DNA of 64,000 bases, taken from Cellulomonas sp. KRMCY2 (GTDB lineage: Bacteria; Actinomycetota; Actinomycetes; Actinomycetales; Cellulomonadaceae). The translations under genes were made by a program, and so were the position numbers. The stretch is taken from positions 4,154,001 through 4,218,000 of the forward strand of contig NZ_JAGF01000001.1 in the NCBI RefSeq assembly GCF_000526515.1, read 5' to 3'. The notes beneath the pieces are model-generated. The model was given only the letters and a program-made list of their open reading frames with translations. It was not told the DNA's origin and ran no database searches. Shown here piece after piece: positions 37,366 to 47,655 of the stretch (within the stretch, counting starts at the first letter, position 1; every line of letters begins with the position of its first letter).

Positions 37366-38330
37366 GACCCGAGCGTACGACGGCGCACGCCGGGATCGAC
37401 GAGACGTCCGGCATCAGCCTGCGCGACGAGGTCGAGGGCCCGGTCGACCAGTTCCGGGGCGCGGGAGTCGAGCCAGTGCACCCGGGGATCCCGCCCGAAC
37501 CACCCCATCTGCTTGCGGGCGAGGCGCCGCGTCCCGGCGATCACCGCGGCGCGGGCCTCGGGCTCGGTGACCTCCCCGCGAAGCAGGGCGAGCACCTGCG
37601 CGTAGCCCACCGCACGTGCCGCCGTCCGGCCCATCCGGCGCCCGGCGAGGCCGCCCACCTCGTCGACCAGGCCGCGGGCCCACATGTGTGCCACGCGGTG
37701 CTCGATCCGCTCGTCCAGCACGTCGCGTGCGCAGTCCAGACCGATCTGCACGGTGGGCCGGGCGTACACCTGCTCGGGGAGCGTCGCGGTGTACGGACGG
37801 CCGGTGATCTCGATCACCTCGAGGGCACGGACGATGCGCCGTGTGTTGGCCCGGCCGATGCGATCCGCCGCATCGGGGTCGACGGCGGCGAGCTCGTCGT
37901 GCAGCAGGCCAGGTCCGACCTCCCGTGCCCTGGCCTCGAGCCGGGCACGGACGACCGGGTCCACCGGAGCGAGCTCCATCCGGTCCAGCAGCGCGCGCAC
38001 GTACAGGCCGGAACCACCGACCACGACGGGCCGCCCACCGTGGGCGGCGATCACCGCCAGGTCCGCGCGGGCCGCCCGCTGGTAGGCCGCGACCGAGGCG
38101 TCCTCGTCCACGTCGAGCACATCGAGCATGTGGTGGACGACCCCGCGGCGCTCCGCCGGCGACAGCTTGGCCGTCCCGATGTCCATCCCCCGGTACAGCT
38201 GCATCGCGTCGGCGTTGACGATCTCCCCACCGAGCCGCTCGGCGAGCGCGAGCCCCAGGTCGGACTTGCCCGTGGCCGTCGGCCCGACCAGCGCGACGAC
38301 GGGCGTCGTGGTCCTGCCGGTCGCGGTCAT
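37362..38330 (-). CDS. miaA: tRNA dimethylallyltransferase MiaA
   Basis: 322 residues. P-loop VGPTATGKSDLGLAL, DAMQLYRGMDIGTAKL, HHMLDVLD, GGSGLYVRALLD and RRIVRALEVIEITGRP are all standard MiaA motifs. It adds a dimethylallyl group to A37 of tRNAs reading codons starting with U; MiaB, encoded 1.9 kb away, then methylthiolates it. ATG at 38330 sits in the stop of the preceding extradiol-like gene (ATGA), and its own stop overlaps dapF. Confidence 0.97.
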   Translation of the reverse strand: MTATGRTTTPVVALVGPTATGKSDLGLALAERLGGEIVNADAMQLYRGMDIGTAKLSPAERRGVVHHMLDVLDVDEDASVAAYQRAARADLAVIAAHGGRPVVVGGSGLYVRALLDRMELAPVDPVVRARLEARAREVGPGLLHDELAAVDPDAADRIGRANTRRIVRALEVIEITGRPYTATLPEQVYARPTVQIGLDCARDVLDERIEHRVAHMWARGLVDEVGGLAGRRMGRTAARAVGYAQVLALLRGEVTEPEARAAVIAGTRRLARKQMGWFGRDPRVHWLDSRAPELVDRALDLVAQADAGRLVDPGVRRRTLGS

Positions 38331-39121
38331 GCCTGCTCCGGCGGCGACTCGTCCGTCAGGTCCCCGTGCCGTCCACCGGCCGGGTGGTCCCACACCACGA
38401 CGGCATACGTGGCGTCGAACGGGGACGAGACGAGCCGGACATCCCCCCGGATCGCCGGACCACCAAGGGTCTGCGCGGCCGTCGCACCGATCAGCACCTG
38501 CCACGGGGCCCAGGCGCTCACGGCGAGCTCCACCGCGACGCTGCCGGGCACGGCCGCGAGGCGTTCGACGGCGTCGGGGCCGAGGTCCGCGAGGTCGGCG
38601 AGCACCCGGTCGTCGAACGGAGCGGCCCGTCCGTCCTGCGCCAACGGACCGGCCGGGCCCCGGCGGGCGCTGAGCGAACCGACCAGGAGCAGCGCGACCC
38701 GGTCCGCCCCGGCGGTGCGGTCACGACCGACGGCCCGCAGCGCGGCGGCGTCCTGCGCGGGCACGACCAGCGCGGAGACCGCCCCGGCCCAGCCCACCTC
38801 GGCGAGCAGCAGCAGGGCGACCGACGTCGCGACGTCCCGGACGACCGGCCGCGACTGCCGGTCGGGACCGGTCGACCAGCCGAGGGCGTCGTCGTCCAGC
38901 CCGGCGGCTCCGAGCGAGGCACGCACCGGGCCCTCGTGCTCGACCAGACCACGACCCGGCCGGCCGGCCGCCACCACGACGACCCGGTCCGGCCCCCCCG
39001 ACACGAGATCGCCGACGGCACCGAGGGCGGCCGACCGCTCGGCGGCGAGCACCTCGGCGGCACCAGCGGCACCGGGCACCAGGAGAGCCGTCTCCGGCAC
39101 GAGGGCAGCAGCGTGGAGCAC
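38327..39121 (-). CDS. Class III extradiol dioxygenase subunit B-like protein
   Basis: 264 residues. The start LHAAALVPETALLVPGAAG and SWxx-like hydrophobic strands match the LigB-like family found between miaA and miaB in many actinobacteria. The canonical iron-binding His pattern is not obvious (His is only in LHAAAL, VEHEGP and near the end), so dioxygenase activity is doubtful. Function unknown. GTG start; coupled to miaA by an ATGA overlap. The divergent YbjN gene starts 66 bp away. Confidence 0.75.
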   Translation of the reverse strand: MLHAAALVPETALLVPGAAGAAEVLAAERSAALGAVGDLVSGGPDRVVVVAAGRPGRGLVEHEGPVRASLGAAGLDDDALGWSTGPDRQSRPVVRDVATSVALLLLAEVGWAGAVSALVVPAQDAAALRAVGRDRTAGADRVALLLVGSLSARRGPAGPLAQDGRAAPFDDRVLADLADLGPDAVERLAAVPGSVAVELAVSAWAPWQVLIGATAAQTLGGPAIRGDVRLVSSPFDATYAVVVWDHPAGGRHGDLTDESPPEQA

Positions 39122-39175
39122 GCACCGACCGTACCTGTCCGGCGGATGCCCAGGGGCCGACGCCCGCCGCGCAGG

Positions 39176-39181
39176 TATGGT
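39176..39181 (+). promoter_or_regulatory. Leaderless -10 (TATGGT) of the YbjN pair
   Basis: TATGGT is followed by 6 nt and the ATG at 39188, without a ribosome site. Confidence 0.55.
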
Positions 39182-39187
39182 GCAGCG

Positions 39188-39766
39188 ATGGGGCTCTTCT
39201 CCTGGGTGCGCCGGGTTCGCGAGGCGGATGGCCCACGCACCGTCTCGGGTCCAGGTGACCGTCCGCTGCGGGGCCTGCTCGGCGGTCCGAGCCGCCAGGC
39301 CCCCGAGCAGCGCGCCGGTGCGCCGGACCCGGCGATCCCGTCCCCCCTGACGACCGAGCGCCTCCGGTCATGGTTCAGCCGGCACGGCTACAGCTACTTC
39401 GTCGACGACGACGGCGACGTCGGCGGTCTGTGGCGCGGGCGCCTGTTCCACTTCTTCCTCTTCGGCGAGCACCAGGAGATCCTCCAGGTGCGCGGCCAGT
39501 GGAATCGTGAGTTCGCGATCGAACGGCTCACCGACGTGCTCGAGATCTGCAACGAGTGGAACGCGGAGAAGATCTGGCCCAAGGCCTACGTGCGCGTGCG
39601 CGACGACGGGATGGTGCACGTGACCTGCGAGGTCGCCACCGACCTCGAGCACGGCGTGAGCGACGCCCAGCTCGGGCAGCTGCTGCAGTGCGGGCTGAGT
39701 GCCGCCAGCGTCTTCTTCGACACCCTCGACCAGCTGTACCCCGACCCGGCATCGGCCGCGCCATGA
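39188..39766 (+). CDS. YbjN domain protein, first of a tandem pair
   Basis: 192 residues. A basic, disordered N-terminal third (about 50 residues) leads to a YbjN fold: LRSWFSRHGYSYFVDDDGDVGG, FFLFGEHQEILQVRGQW, ICNEWNAEKIWPKAYVRV, VATDLEHGVSDAQLGQLLQCGL. YbjN proteins resemble type III secretion chaperones in fold; function in actinobacteria is unknown. Its stop overlaps the start of the second copy (ATGA). Confidence 0.9.
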   Translation: MGLFSWVRRVREADGPRTVSGPGDRPLRGLLGGPSRQAPEQRAGAPDPAIPSPLTTERLRSWFSRHGYSYFVDDDGDVGGLWRGRLFHFFLFGEHQEILQVRGQWNREFAIERLTDVLEICNEWNAEKIWPKAYVRVRDDGMVHVTCEVATDLEHGVSDAQLGQLLQCGLSAASVFFDTLDQLYPDPASAAP

Positions 39767-40197
39767 GCGGCTCCGAGGTGCCGACGCCGCTCGACAGCGG
39801 CCGCGTCGAGGCGTACCTGCGCGGGCGCGGCTATCGCGTGCAGCGGGACCCGGACGGTGACCTGACCGGCACCTGGGACGGTGACCGCTTCTGGTTCCTC
39901 CTACTCGGCGAGCAGCACGAGGTGCTTCAGGTGCGCGGACGCTGGCGCCGGACCCTGCCGCAGGACCGATGGGGCGCGGCGCTGCTGACCGTCAACGACT
40001 GGAACCGCGAGCGGCTGTGGCCCAAGGCCTACCTGCGCGCCGAGGAAGGGCAGACCGCGCTGTACGGCGAGATGTCGGTCGACCTGGAGCACGGGGTGAC
40101 CGACGACCAGCTCGCCCAGCTCGTCGCGTGCGGGCTGGGGACCGGCGTCCAGCTGTTCGCGGCCCTGGGTGATCTCGTCCCGGACGAGGGCGGCAGG

Positions 40198-40212
<15 letters not shown>
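39763..40212 (+). CDS. YbjN domain protein, second of a tandem pair
   Basis: 149 residues, clearly paralogous to the gene before it: [79 protein letters not shown] line up position by position. It lacks the disordered N-terminus. Overlap with the first copy indicates co-translation, and the two may form a heterodimer. Its last 15 bp overlap the convergent miaB. Confidence 0.9.
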
Positions 40213-41832
<1,620 letters not shown>

Positions 41833-41949
41833 CACCACCAGGGTACGGCGCCCCGGGGCGTCGCCGAGCAGGTCGATTCGATAGCCGCTCTTGACCCTTT
41901 GTTGCCAACTTGTGATCCGCTCGGGTGGGCAGAGGAAACATGACCCCTC

Positions 41950-41955
41950 TACGGT
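41950..41955 (+). promoter_or_regulatory. Leaderless -10 (TACGGT) of the gluABCD-type operon
   Basis: TACGGT followed by 6 nt and the ATG of the ATPase gene. No -35 consensus is clear at the expected distance. Confidence 0.5.
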
Positions 41956-41961
41956 CAGCAG

Positions 41962-42750
41962 ATGGCTCACCAGCAACCGGCGCCCACGGCCGCCCAGGAT
42001 CCGACCGCCCCGGGTGAGCCGCTCGTCGTCCTGGCGAAGGTCAACAAGCACTTCGGCGCCCTGCACGTGCTCCGCGACATCGACCTGACCGTGCACCGCG
42101 GCGAGGTCGTCGTGGTGATCGGCCCGTCGGGCTCCGGCAAGTCGACCCTGTGCCGCGCGATCAACCGTCTGGAGACGATCGACTCGGGCACGATCACCGT
42201 CGACGGGCAGCCGTTGCCCGCCGAGGGCAAGGCCCTGGCCCACCTCCGCGCCGACGTCGGCATGGTCTTCCAGTCCTTCAACCTCTTCGCGCACAAGACC
42301 GTCCTGGAGAACGTGACGCTCGGGCCGATCAAGGCCAAGGGGATGAAGCGGGCCGACGCCCGGGAGGCAGCGATGACGCTGCTCGAGCGGGTCGGCGTGG
42401 CCGACCAGGCGGACAAGCTGCCGGCGCAGCTGTCGGGCGGCCAGCAGCAGCGCGTCGCGATCGCGCGGGCGCTGGCGATGAAGCCCAAGGTGATGCTCTT
42501 CGACGAGCCGACGTCGGCGCTCGACCCCGAGATGATCAACGAGGTCCTGGACGTCATGGTGGCCCTGGCGCGGGACGGCATGACCATGATCGTCGTGACC
42601 CACGAGATGGGCTTCGCGCGCAAGGCCGCGAACCGCGTCGTCTTCATGGACGGCGGCCTGATCGTCGAGGAGGCCCAGCCGGAGGTCTTCTTCACCGCCC
42701 CGCGCAGCGACCGCGCCAAGGACTTCCTGTCCAAGATCCTGACCCACTGA
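41962..42750 (+). CDS. gluA: Amino-acid ABC transporter ATP-binding protein (GluA type)
   Basis: 262 residues. Walker [15 protein letters not shown] near residue 55, Q-loop [12 protein letters not shown] signature LSGGQQQR, Walker [13 protein letters not shown] and H-loop VTHEMGF are all intact. This is the polar amino-acid uptake class, and the gene order ATPase, binding protein, two permeases is that of gluABCD (glutamate) in corynebacteria. Substrate assignment rests on this order. ATG start behind a leaderless -10. The 28-bp end of the gene is tandemly repeated after the stop. Confidence 0.93.
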   Translation: MAHQQPAPTAAQDPTAPGEPLVVLAKVNKHFGALHVLRDIDLTVHRGEVVVVIGPSGSGKSTLCRAINRLETIDSGTITVDGQPLPAEGKALAHLRADVGMVFQSFNLFAHKTVLENVTLGPIKAKGMKRADAREAAMTLLERVGVADQADKLPAQLSGGQQQRVAIARALAMKPKVMLFDEPTSALDPEMINEVLDVMVALARDGMTMIVVTHEMGFARKAANRVVFMDGGLIVEEAQPEVFFTAPRSDRAKDFLSKILTH

Positions 42751-42808
42751 ACGTGATCGGCCCAGCCTGACCCACTGAACGTGACCGACGCAGCCTGACC
42801 GACCCAGC
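42739..42808. repeat. 28-bp direct repeat covering the gluA stop codon
   Basis: Positions 42739-42766, which include the last codons and stop of gluA, are repeated almost exactly at 42767-42794, with a 14-bp partial third copy after that. This fills half of the gluA-gluB gap. Confidence 0.8.
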
Positions 42809-42892
42809 CTGACGGACGGAGAGGACCGGAGAACCGACAGCGAGGACCCGTCGCCACCGAGACGGCGGGGCACGAACCGGAAGGAGACGACC

Positions 42893-43786
42893 ATGCGTTC
42901 ACGACGAGGAACGATCGCGGTACTGGCCGCGGCGACACTCACCCTGGCCGCCTGCGGCAGCGGGGACACCCCGGAGGACGAGCCGGCAGGCACGGCCGAC
43001 GAGGAGATGACCGAGGAGCCGACCGGGGCGGCGGAGTTCCCCGAGGGCTCGACGATGGCCGAGCTCGCCGACGCCGGGGCGATCACCGTCGGCACCAAGT
43101 TCGACCAGCCGCTGTTCGGGCTCGTCGGGCCGGACCAGGTCCCGGTGGGCTTCGACGTCGAGATCGCCAAGCTGATCGCCGGGAAGCTCGGCATCGACGA
43201 GGACGGCATCACGTGGGTCGAGACCGTCTCGGCGAACCGCGAGGCGTTCATCGAGACCGACCAGGTTGACATCGTCGTGGCGACGTACACCATCAACGAC
43301 GACCGCAAGGAGCGCATCTCGTTCGCCGGGCCGTACTACGAGGCCGGCCAGTCGATCCTGACGCTCGTCTCGAACGCGGACATCCAGGGCCCCGACGACC
43401 TCGCAGGCACGAAGGTCTGCACGGTCTCCGGGTCGACACCCGAGGCGAACCTGCTCGAGAACTTCCCCGACGCCGAGGTCGTGCCGTTCGGCACCTACTC
43501 CGAGTGCATCGAGCCGCTCAAGAACGGTCAGGTCGACGCGGTGAGCACGGACAACGTGATCCTGGCGGGCTTCGCCGCCGACGACCCGGAGCTCGAGGTG
43601 CGCGGCGAACCGTTCACCGAGGAGCCCTACGGCATCGGCCTTGCCAAGGACGACGACGAGTTCCGGATGTGGATCAACGACGCGCTCGAGGAGTTCTACG
43701 CGGACGGCAGCTGGACCGAGGCGTGGGAGGCGACGGCCGGCACCGTGCTGCCCACCCCCGAGCCGCCCGCCGTCGACAGGTACTGA
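42893..43786 (+). CDS. gluB: Amino-acid ABC transporter substrate-binding lipoprotein (GluB type)
   Basis: 297 residues. Lipoprotein signal peptide with the lipobox LAAC (Cys at about residue 21), an acidic linker of about 30 residues, then a family 3 solute-binding domain ([59 protein letters not shown]). It is anchored outside the membrane and hands substrate to the permease pair. The AGGAG ribosome site is 8 nt before the ATG. A hairpin follows the gene. Confidence 0.93.
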   Translation: MRSRRGTIAVLAAATLTLAACGSGDTPEDEPAGTADEEMTEEPTGAAEFPEGSTMAELADAGAITVGTKFDQPLFGLVGPDQVPVGFDVEIAKLIAGKLGIDEDGITWVETVSANREAFIETDQVDIVVATYTINDDRKERISFAGPYYEAGQSILTLVSNADIQGPDDLAGTKVCTVSGSTPEANLLENFPDAEVVPFGTYSECIEPLKNGQVDAVSTDNVILAGFAADDPELEVRGEPFTEEPYGIGLAKDDDEFRMWINDALEEFYADGSWTEAWEATAGTVLPTPEPPAVDRY

Positions 43787-43832
43787 GTCGGCTACCGGCC
43801 GACCGGTCGCCGACCGGGCACTGATGCCCTGA

Positions 43833-43855
43833 TCACCCGCCCCTGCCTCGGGTGA
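43833..43855 (+). promoter_or_regulatory. Intercistronic hairpin between binding-protein and permease genes
   Basis: TCACCCG pairs with CGGGTGA around a 9-nt loop in the 152-nt gap. Such hairpins commonly protect the binding-protein message so it is made in excess over the permeases. Confidence 0.5.
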
Positions 43856-43938
43856 GACCGGCGGGCGCCGGCGCCGCTGTCCTCGGACACGACGCGGGCT
43901 CCCGCCGGGCCCGAGCCTCGAACGGAGGAACCCCCGCC

Positions 43939-44595
43939 GTGGACGTCATCATCGACAACCTCCCGACCTACCTGTCGGGGTTCATGGTGACGCTCCAGCT
44001 GACCCTGTGGTCCGCCGCGCTGGCGCTCCTGGCCGGGCTGCTCCTGGCGGCCCTGCGGGTCTCCCCGCTGCGTCCGCTACGGGCGTTCGCGGCCACGTAC
44101 GTCGAGCTCCTGCGCAACACACCGCTGACCCTTGTCTTCTTCTTCATGGTCTTCGTCGCGCCCTACTTCGGCATCCTCGCTCCGCTGGGCTTCTGGACGG
44201 CGGTCATCTGCCTCTCGGCCTACACCGCGGCATTCGTGTGCGAGGCGATCCGCTCAGGCATCAACAGCGTGGGAGTCGGCCAGGCGGAGGCGGCGCGCGC
44301 CATCGGGCTCACCTTCGGCCAGACCCTGGTCGAGGTCGTCCTGCCGCAGGCCGTCCGCAGCGTCGTCCCGCCGCTGATCAACGTCTTCATCGCCCTGACC
44401 AAGAACACGTCGGTCGCGGCCGGCTTCGGCCTGATCGCCGTCGAGCTGGTGGGCACCGGGCGTCGCCTCGGCGTCACCAACGCGGCGAGCGGCCTGTGGG
44501 TCCTGGTCGGGGTGGCGCTGTTCTACCTCGCCATCACCATCCCCGCCGGGGCTCTCGCGAGCCGCATCGAGCGGAAGGTGGCGTTCGCCCGATGA
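43939..44595 (+). CDS. gluC: Amino-acid ABC transporter permease (GluC type)
   Basis: 218 residues with five hydrophobic segments and the permease loop EAARAIGLTFGQTLVEVVLPQAVRSVVPP, the EAA coupling motif contacting the ATPase. RNTPLTLVFFF is typical of HisM/GluC permeases. The GTG start at 43939 was chosen for the GGAGGA 10 nt upstream. The stop overlaps the second permease gene (ATGA). Confidence 0.93.
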   Translation: MDVIIDNLPTYLSGFMVTLQLTLWSAALALLAGLLLAALRVSPLRPLRAFAATYVELLRNTPLTLVFFFMVFVAPYFGILAPLGFWTAVICLSAYTAAFVCEAIRSGINSVGVGQAEAARAIGLTFGQTLVEVVLPQAVRSVVPPLINVFIALTKNTSVAAGFGLIAVELVGTGRRLGVTNAASGLWVLVGVALFYLAITIPAGALASRIERKVAFAR

Positions 44596-45464
44596 GCGCG
44601 ATCCTCTACGACTCCCCCGGGCCCCGCGCGCGGCGGCGTGAGCTGATCGGCTCCGTCGTCGGCGGCGTCCTGCTGCTGGCCCTGCTCGGATCCGGCCTCT
44701 GGTTCGCGGCCGGGCGCGGAGTCCTGGACCTCGAGCGCTGGGACGTCCTGTTCGACCCGCCGAAGGGCCAGACGGCCGCAGCCGTGTGGGAGTCCATGGT
44801 CGTCCGTGGCCTGGGGGCGACGCTGCGTGCGGCTGCGGTTGCTGCGCCCGTGGCGCTCGTGCTCGGCCTGGTGCTCGCTGTGTGGCGGACCGCGCGCCAC
44901 CGGTGGCAGCGGGGTCCGGCGGTCGTGGTGATCGAGCTGTTCCGCGGGCTGCCCGTGCTGCTCATGATGTTCTTCGGCCTGATCGGCTTCGGCTGGAGCG
45001 CCTTCGAGTCCGTCGTCTTCGGCCTGACGGTCTACAACATGGCGATCATCGCGGAGATCCTGCGCGCCGGGCTGGCCTCGCTGCCGAAGGGTCAGACGGA
45101 GGCGGCCTACGCCATCGGGTTGACCCGGAGCCAGACGCTGCTCACGATCCTGCTCCCGCAGGCCGTCCGCACGATGATGCCGAGCCTCATCGCACAGCTC
45201 GTGGTCCTGCTCAAGGACTCCTCGCTCGGCTTCATCGTGGGCTACGCCGAGCTGCTCCAGTCCATCAAGAACAACGGGCAGTTCTTCGGGAACCAGTACT
45301 ACGTCGCCCTGTTCGTCGTGGGCGCCGGGCTCTACCTGACCGTCAACATCTCGCTGTCGTGGCTTGCCCGCTGGACCCAGCGCCGCACCATGCGGACCTC
45401 GTCGGCACCGCCGGCACCCGATGAGGTGACCCGCGCCCCGACCTTCGGTGGGCCTTCCCGTTGA
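44592..45464 (+). CDS. gluD: Amino-acid ABC transporter permease (GluD type)
   Basis: 290 residues. Several membrane helices after a charged N-terminus; FRGLPVLLMMFFGL and the EAA loop AAYAIGLTRSQTLLTILLPQAVRTMMP mark it as the partner permease. Overlaps the preceding permease. Four 19-bp direct repeats begin at its stop codon. Confidence 0.93.
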   Translation: MSAILYDSPGPRARRRELIGSVVGGVLLLALLGSGLWFAAGRGVLDLERWDVLFDPPKGQTAAAVWESMVVRGLGATLRAAAVAAPVALVLGLVLAVWRTARHRWQRGPAVVVIELFRGLPVLLMMFFGLIGFGWSAFESVVFGLTVYNMAIIAEILRAGLASLPKGQTEAAYAIGLTRSQTLLTILLPQAVRTMMPSLIAQLVVLLKDSSLGFIVGYAELLQSIKNNGQFFGNQYYVALFVVGAGLYLTVNISLSWLARWTQRRTMRTSSAPPAPDEVTRAPTFGGPSR

Positions 45465-45537
45465 CCGGCGTGGGCCCGGCTGACCGGCGTGGGCCCGGCG
45501 CGCCGGCGTGGGCCCGGCCGACCGGCGTGGGCCCGGC
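45462..45537. repeat. Four 19-bp tandem repeats after gluD
   Basis: Units 45462-45480, 45481-45499, 45500-45518 and 45519-45537 each carry CCGGCGTGGGCCCGGC and differ only in the first three bases. The array begins with the gluD stop codon and ends 20 bp before the convergent rny stop. The internal GGGCCC allows alternative pairings between units, so it may serve as terminator. It is not a CRISPR: there are no spacers. Confidence 0.9.
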
Positions 45538-45557
45538 GCAGCACAGCTGTGGCCAGT

Positions 45558-47018
45558 TCAGCCCGCGGTGGCCGTCGCGCGCAGCTCGCGGATCACTGTC
45601 ACGACGATCTCGCCGGGGTAGGACAGGTCCTTCTCGATCTGACGCGCGATCCCCTGGGCGAGCTCGGGCATCGCGGCGTCGTCGACCAGGTCGGGCTCGA
45701 CGATCACCCGCACCTCACGACCGGCCGACATCGCGACCGCGCGCCGGACGCCGTCGTGCGAGGCGACGAGCGACTCGAGGGTGTCCATCCGCTCGATGTA
45801 CTGGTCGAGCTCCTCACGGCGGGCACCGGGCCGGGCTGCCGAGCACGCGTCCGCAGCCTGCACCAGGACGGCCTCGACGGACTCCATCGGCACCTCGTCG
45901 TGATGGGCCGCGATCGCGTTCACCACGACCGGCGGCTCACCGAGTCGCATCGCGAGAGCCGCGCCGACCGTCGCGTGGGTGCCGCCGAGCTCGGCGCTCA
46001 GCGCCTTGCCGATGTCGTGCAGGAAGGCGGCCCGCCGGGCGACCTCGACGTCGGCCCCGATCTCGGCTGCCATCGCGGCAGCGATCCGGGCCGACTCGAC
46101 CAGATGGGCAAGGACGTTCTGGCCGTAGCTCGAGCGCAGCCGCAGGCGGCCGAGCGTCTCGATCAGCTCAGGGTGCAGCCGCGTCACACCGGCCCGCTCG
46201 GCAGCGTCGTGGCCTGCGGTGACGGCCCGCTCGTCGGCGCCGGCGAGCGCCTCGGCGTAGGCGATCTCGATCCGCTGGGGGTGGATCCGACCGTCGGCGA
46301 TCAACGCCTCCATGGCGACCGCTGCGACCTCGCGGCGCTCGGCGTCGAAGCTCGAGAGCGTCACCGAGTCCGGGGTGTCATCGATGATCACGTTGACGCC
46401 GGTGAGCGCCTCGAAGGTGCGGATGTTCCGCCCTTCCTTGCCGATGATCCGGCCCTTCATCTCCTCGGCCGGCAGCGCCACCACCGTCACGACATTCTGC
46501 GCACTCGTCGGACCGGCGATGCGCTGGACAGCCGTCGCGACGACCTGCCGGGCACGCTCGTCCGCGGTGCGCCGCGCCTTGGCCTCGAGCCGACGGATGC
46601 CGGCCGCTGCGTCGTGGGCGGCGCGCTCGGTCGCCAGCCTGATCTGCTCGGCCCGCGCCTCCTCGGCGGACAGGCCGGAGACGGACTCCAGGAGCTCGCT
46701 CGCCCGTGCGGTGGCGTCACCGACTGCGGCCGCTGCCGCGGTGCGGTCCTGCTGGGCCTCCAGGCTGCGGCGATCGGCTGCTTCGTGCAGGGTCCGGACC
46801 TCGCGGCGCTCCGCGCTGATCTCCTTCTCGCGCTCGGTCAGCCGCTCCTCGCGACGCTTGGCGTCCGCGAGCATCACTTCGGCCGCCGCCTTGATCGAGC
46901 TGACGTCCTGTGCCGCCTGGGCACGGTTGGCGGACGCCTCGCGGCGCGCCAGCAGGACGAGGAGCAGAGCGACGAGGCTGGCGAGAAGGAGCAACAGGAC
47001 GATGGCGAGCTGCTCCAT
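45558..47018 (-). CDS. rny: Ribonuclease Y
   Basis: 486 residues. N-terminal membrane helix (MEQLAIVLLLLLASLVALLLVL), a long coiled coil (about 30-165), a KH domain with GRIIGKEGRNIRTFEALTG and an HD phosphohydrolase domain with FLHDIGKALSAELGGTHATVG and AAHHDEVP. It is a membrane-bound endoribonuclease that starts mRNA decay. Somewhat short compared with 510-520 residues in Bacillus. ATG start. Downstream of recX on the same strand. Confidence 0.95.
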   Translation of the reverse strand: MEQLAIVLLLLLASLVALLLVLLARREASANRAQAAQDVSSIKAAAEVMLADAKRREERLTEREKEISAERREVRTLHEAADRRSLEAQQDRTAAAAAVGDATARASELLESVSGLSAEEARAEQIRLATERAAHDAAAGIRRLEAKARRTADERARQVVATAVQRIAGPTSAQNVVTVVALPAEEMKGRIIGKEGRNIRTFEALTGVNVIIDDTPDSVTLSSFDAERREVAAVAMEALIADGRIHPQRIEIAYAEALAGADERAVTAGHDAAERAGVTRLHPELIETLGRLRLRSSYGQNVLAHLVESARIAAAMAAEIGADVEVARRAAFLHDIGKALSAELGGTHATVGAALAMRLGEPPVVVNAIAAHHDEVPMESVEAVLVQAADACSAARPGARREELDQYIERMDTLESLVASHDGVRRAVAMSAGREVRVIVEPDLVDDAAMPELAQGIARQIEKDLSYPGEIVVTVIRELRATATAG

Positions 47019-47048
47019 CGCACCTCCTCCCGGGCCTGCACGGCCGGA

Positions 47049-47627
47049 TCAGTCGTCCGTCACCGCAGGATCCCACGGCTCGCTACCCCTATCGTCCACC
47101 ATTTCGCGGACCAGCCTCGACGACAGGCCCGGCGGGTACCCCTTGCGCCCGAGCATCGCGATGGCGCGCCGTGTCTGGACCCGGGGGTCGGCGTCCGGTC
47201 CGGATCGCCATCGGCGTCGCAGGAGCTCCCGGGCAGAGGCCTCCTCGGCGGCGTCGTCGACCGTCGCCAGCGCCGGTTCCGCGTCCTCGACGGAGATGCC
47301 CTTGCGGCGCAGCTCGACGGCCAGCGCGCGCCTGGCCAGGCTCCTGGACTCGCGCCGGGAGCGCACCAGCATCTCCGCATAGGCGGCGTCGTCGATCAGG
47401 CCGACCTCGGTGAAGCGGTCCAGGACCCGTCCGGCGACGGCATCCTCGACCCCGCGCCGCGCCAGGGCCTCGGCCAGCTGGTGGCGGCTGCGCGGTGCCC
47501 CGGTGAGCTGACGCAGTGCGATGGACCGTGCGAACGACTCCGGATCCGGCTCGGGATCCACCGCCGAGGCGCCCGCCTCCGGCGGCTCCTGAGCCGAGGT
47601 CCGCCGACGGCGAGAGGAGGTGGTCAC
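47049..47627 (-). CDS. recX: Recombination regulator RecX
   Basis: 192 residues of helical repeats: FARSIALRQLTGAPRSRHQLAEALARRGV, FTEVGLIDDAAYAEMLVRSRR, ARRALAVELRRKGI, RRAIAMLGRKGYP. RecX binds RecA filaments and limits or tunes their activity. GTG start 28 bp after recA, so part of the recA transcript. Ribosome site around AGGCAGG-like purines on the minus strand is weak. Confidence 0.93.
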   Translation of the reverse strand: MTTSSRRRRTSAQEPPEAGASAVDPEPDPESFARSIALRQLTGAPRSRHQLAEALARRGVEDAVAGRVLDRFTEVGLIDDAAYAEMLVRSRRESRSLARRALAVELRRKGISVEDAEPALATVDDAAEEASARELLRRRWRSGPDADPRVQTRRAIAMLGRKGYPPGLSSRLVREMVDDRGSEPWDPAVTDD

Positions 47628-47655
47628 GCCTGCCTCCTCTCAGCCATCGGCACGG

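Noticed and set aside
45462-45537. CRISPR array
   Set aside because: The units are directly adjacent with no variable spacers, and there are no cas genes.
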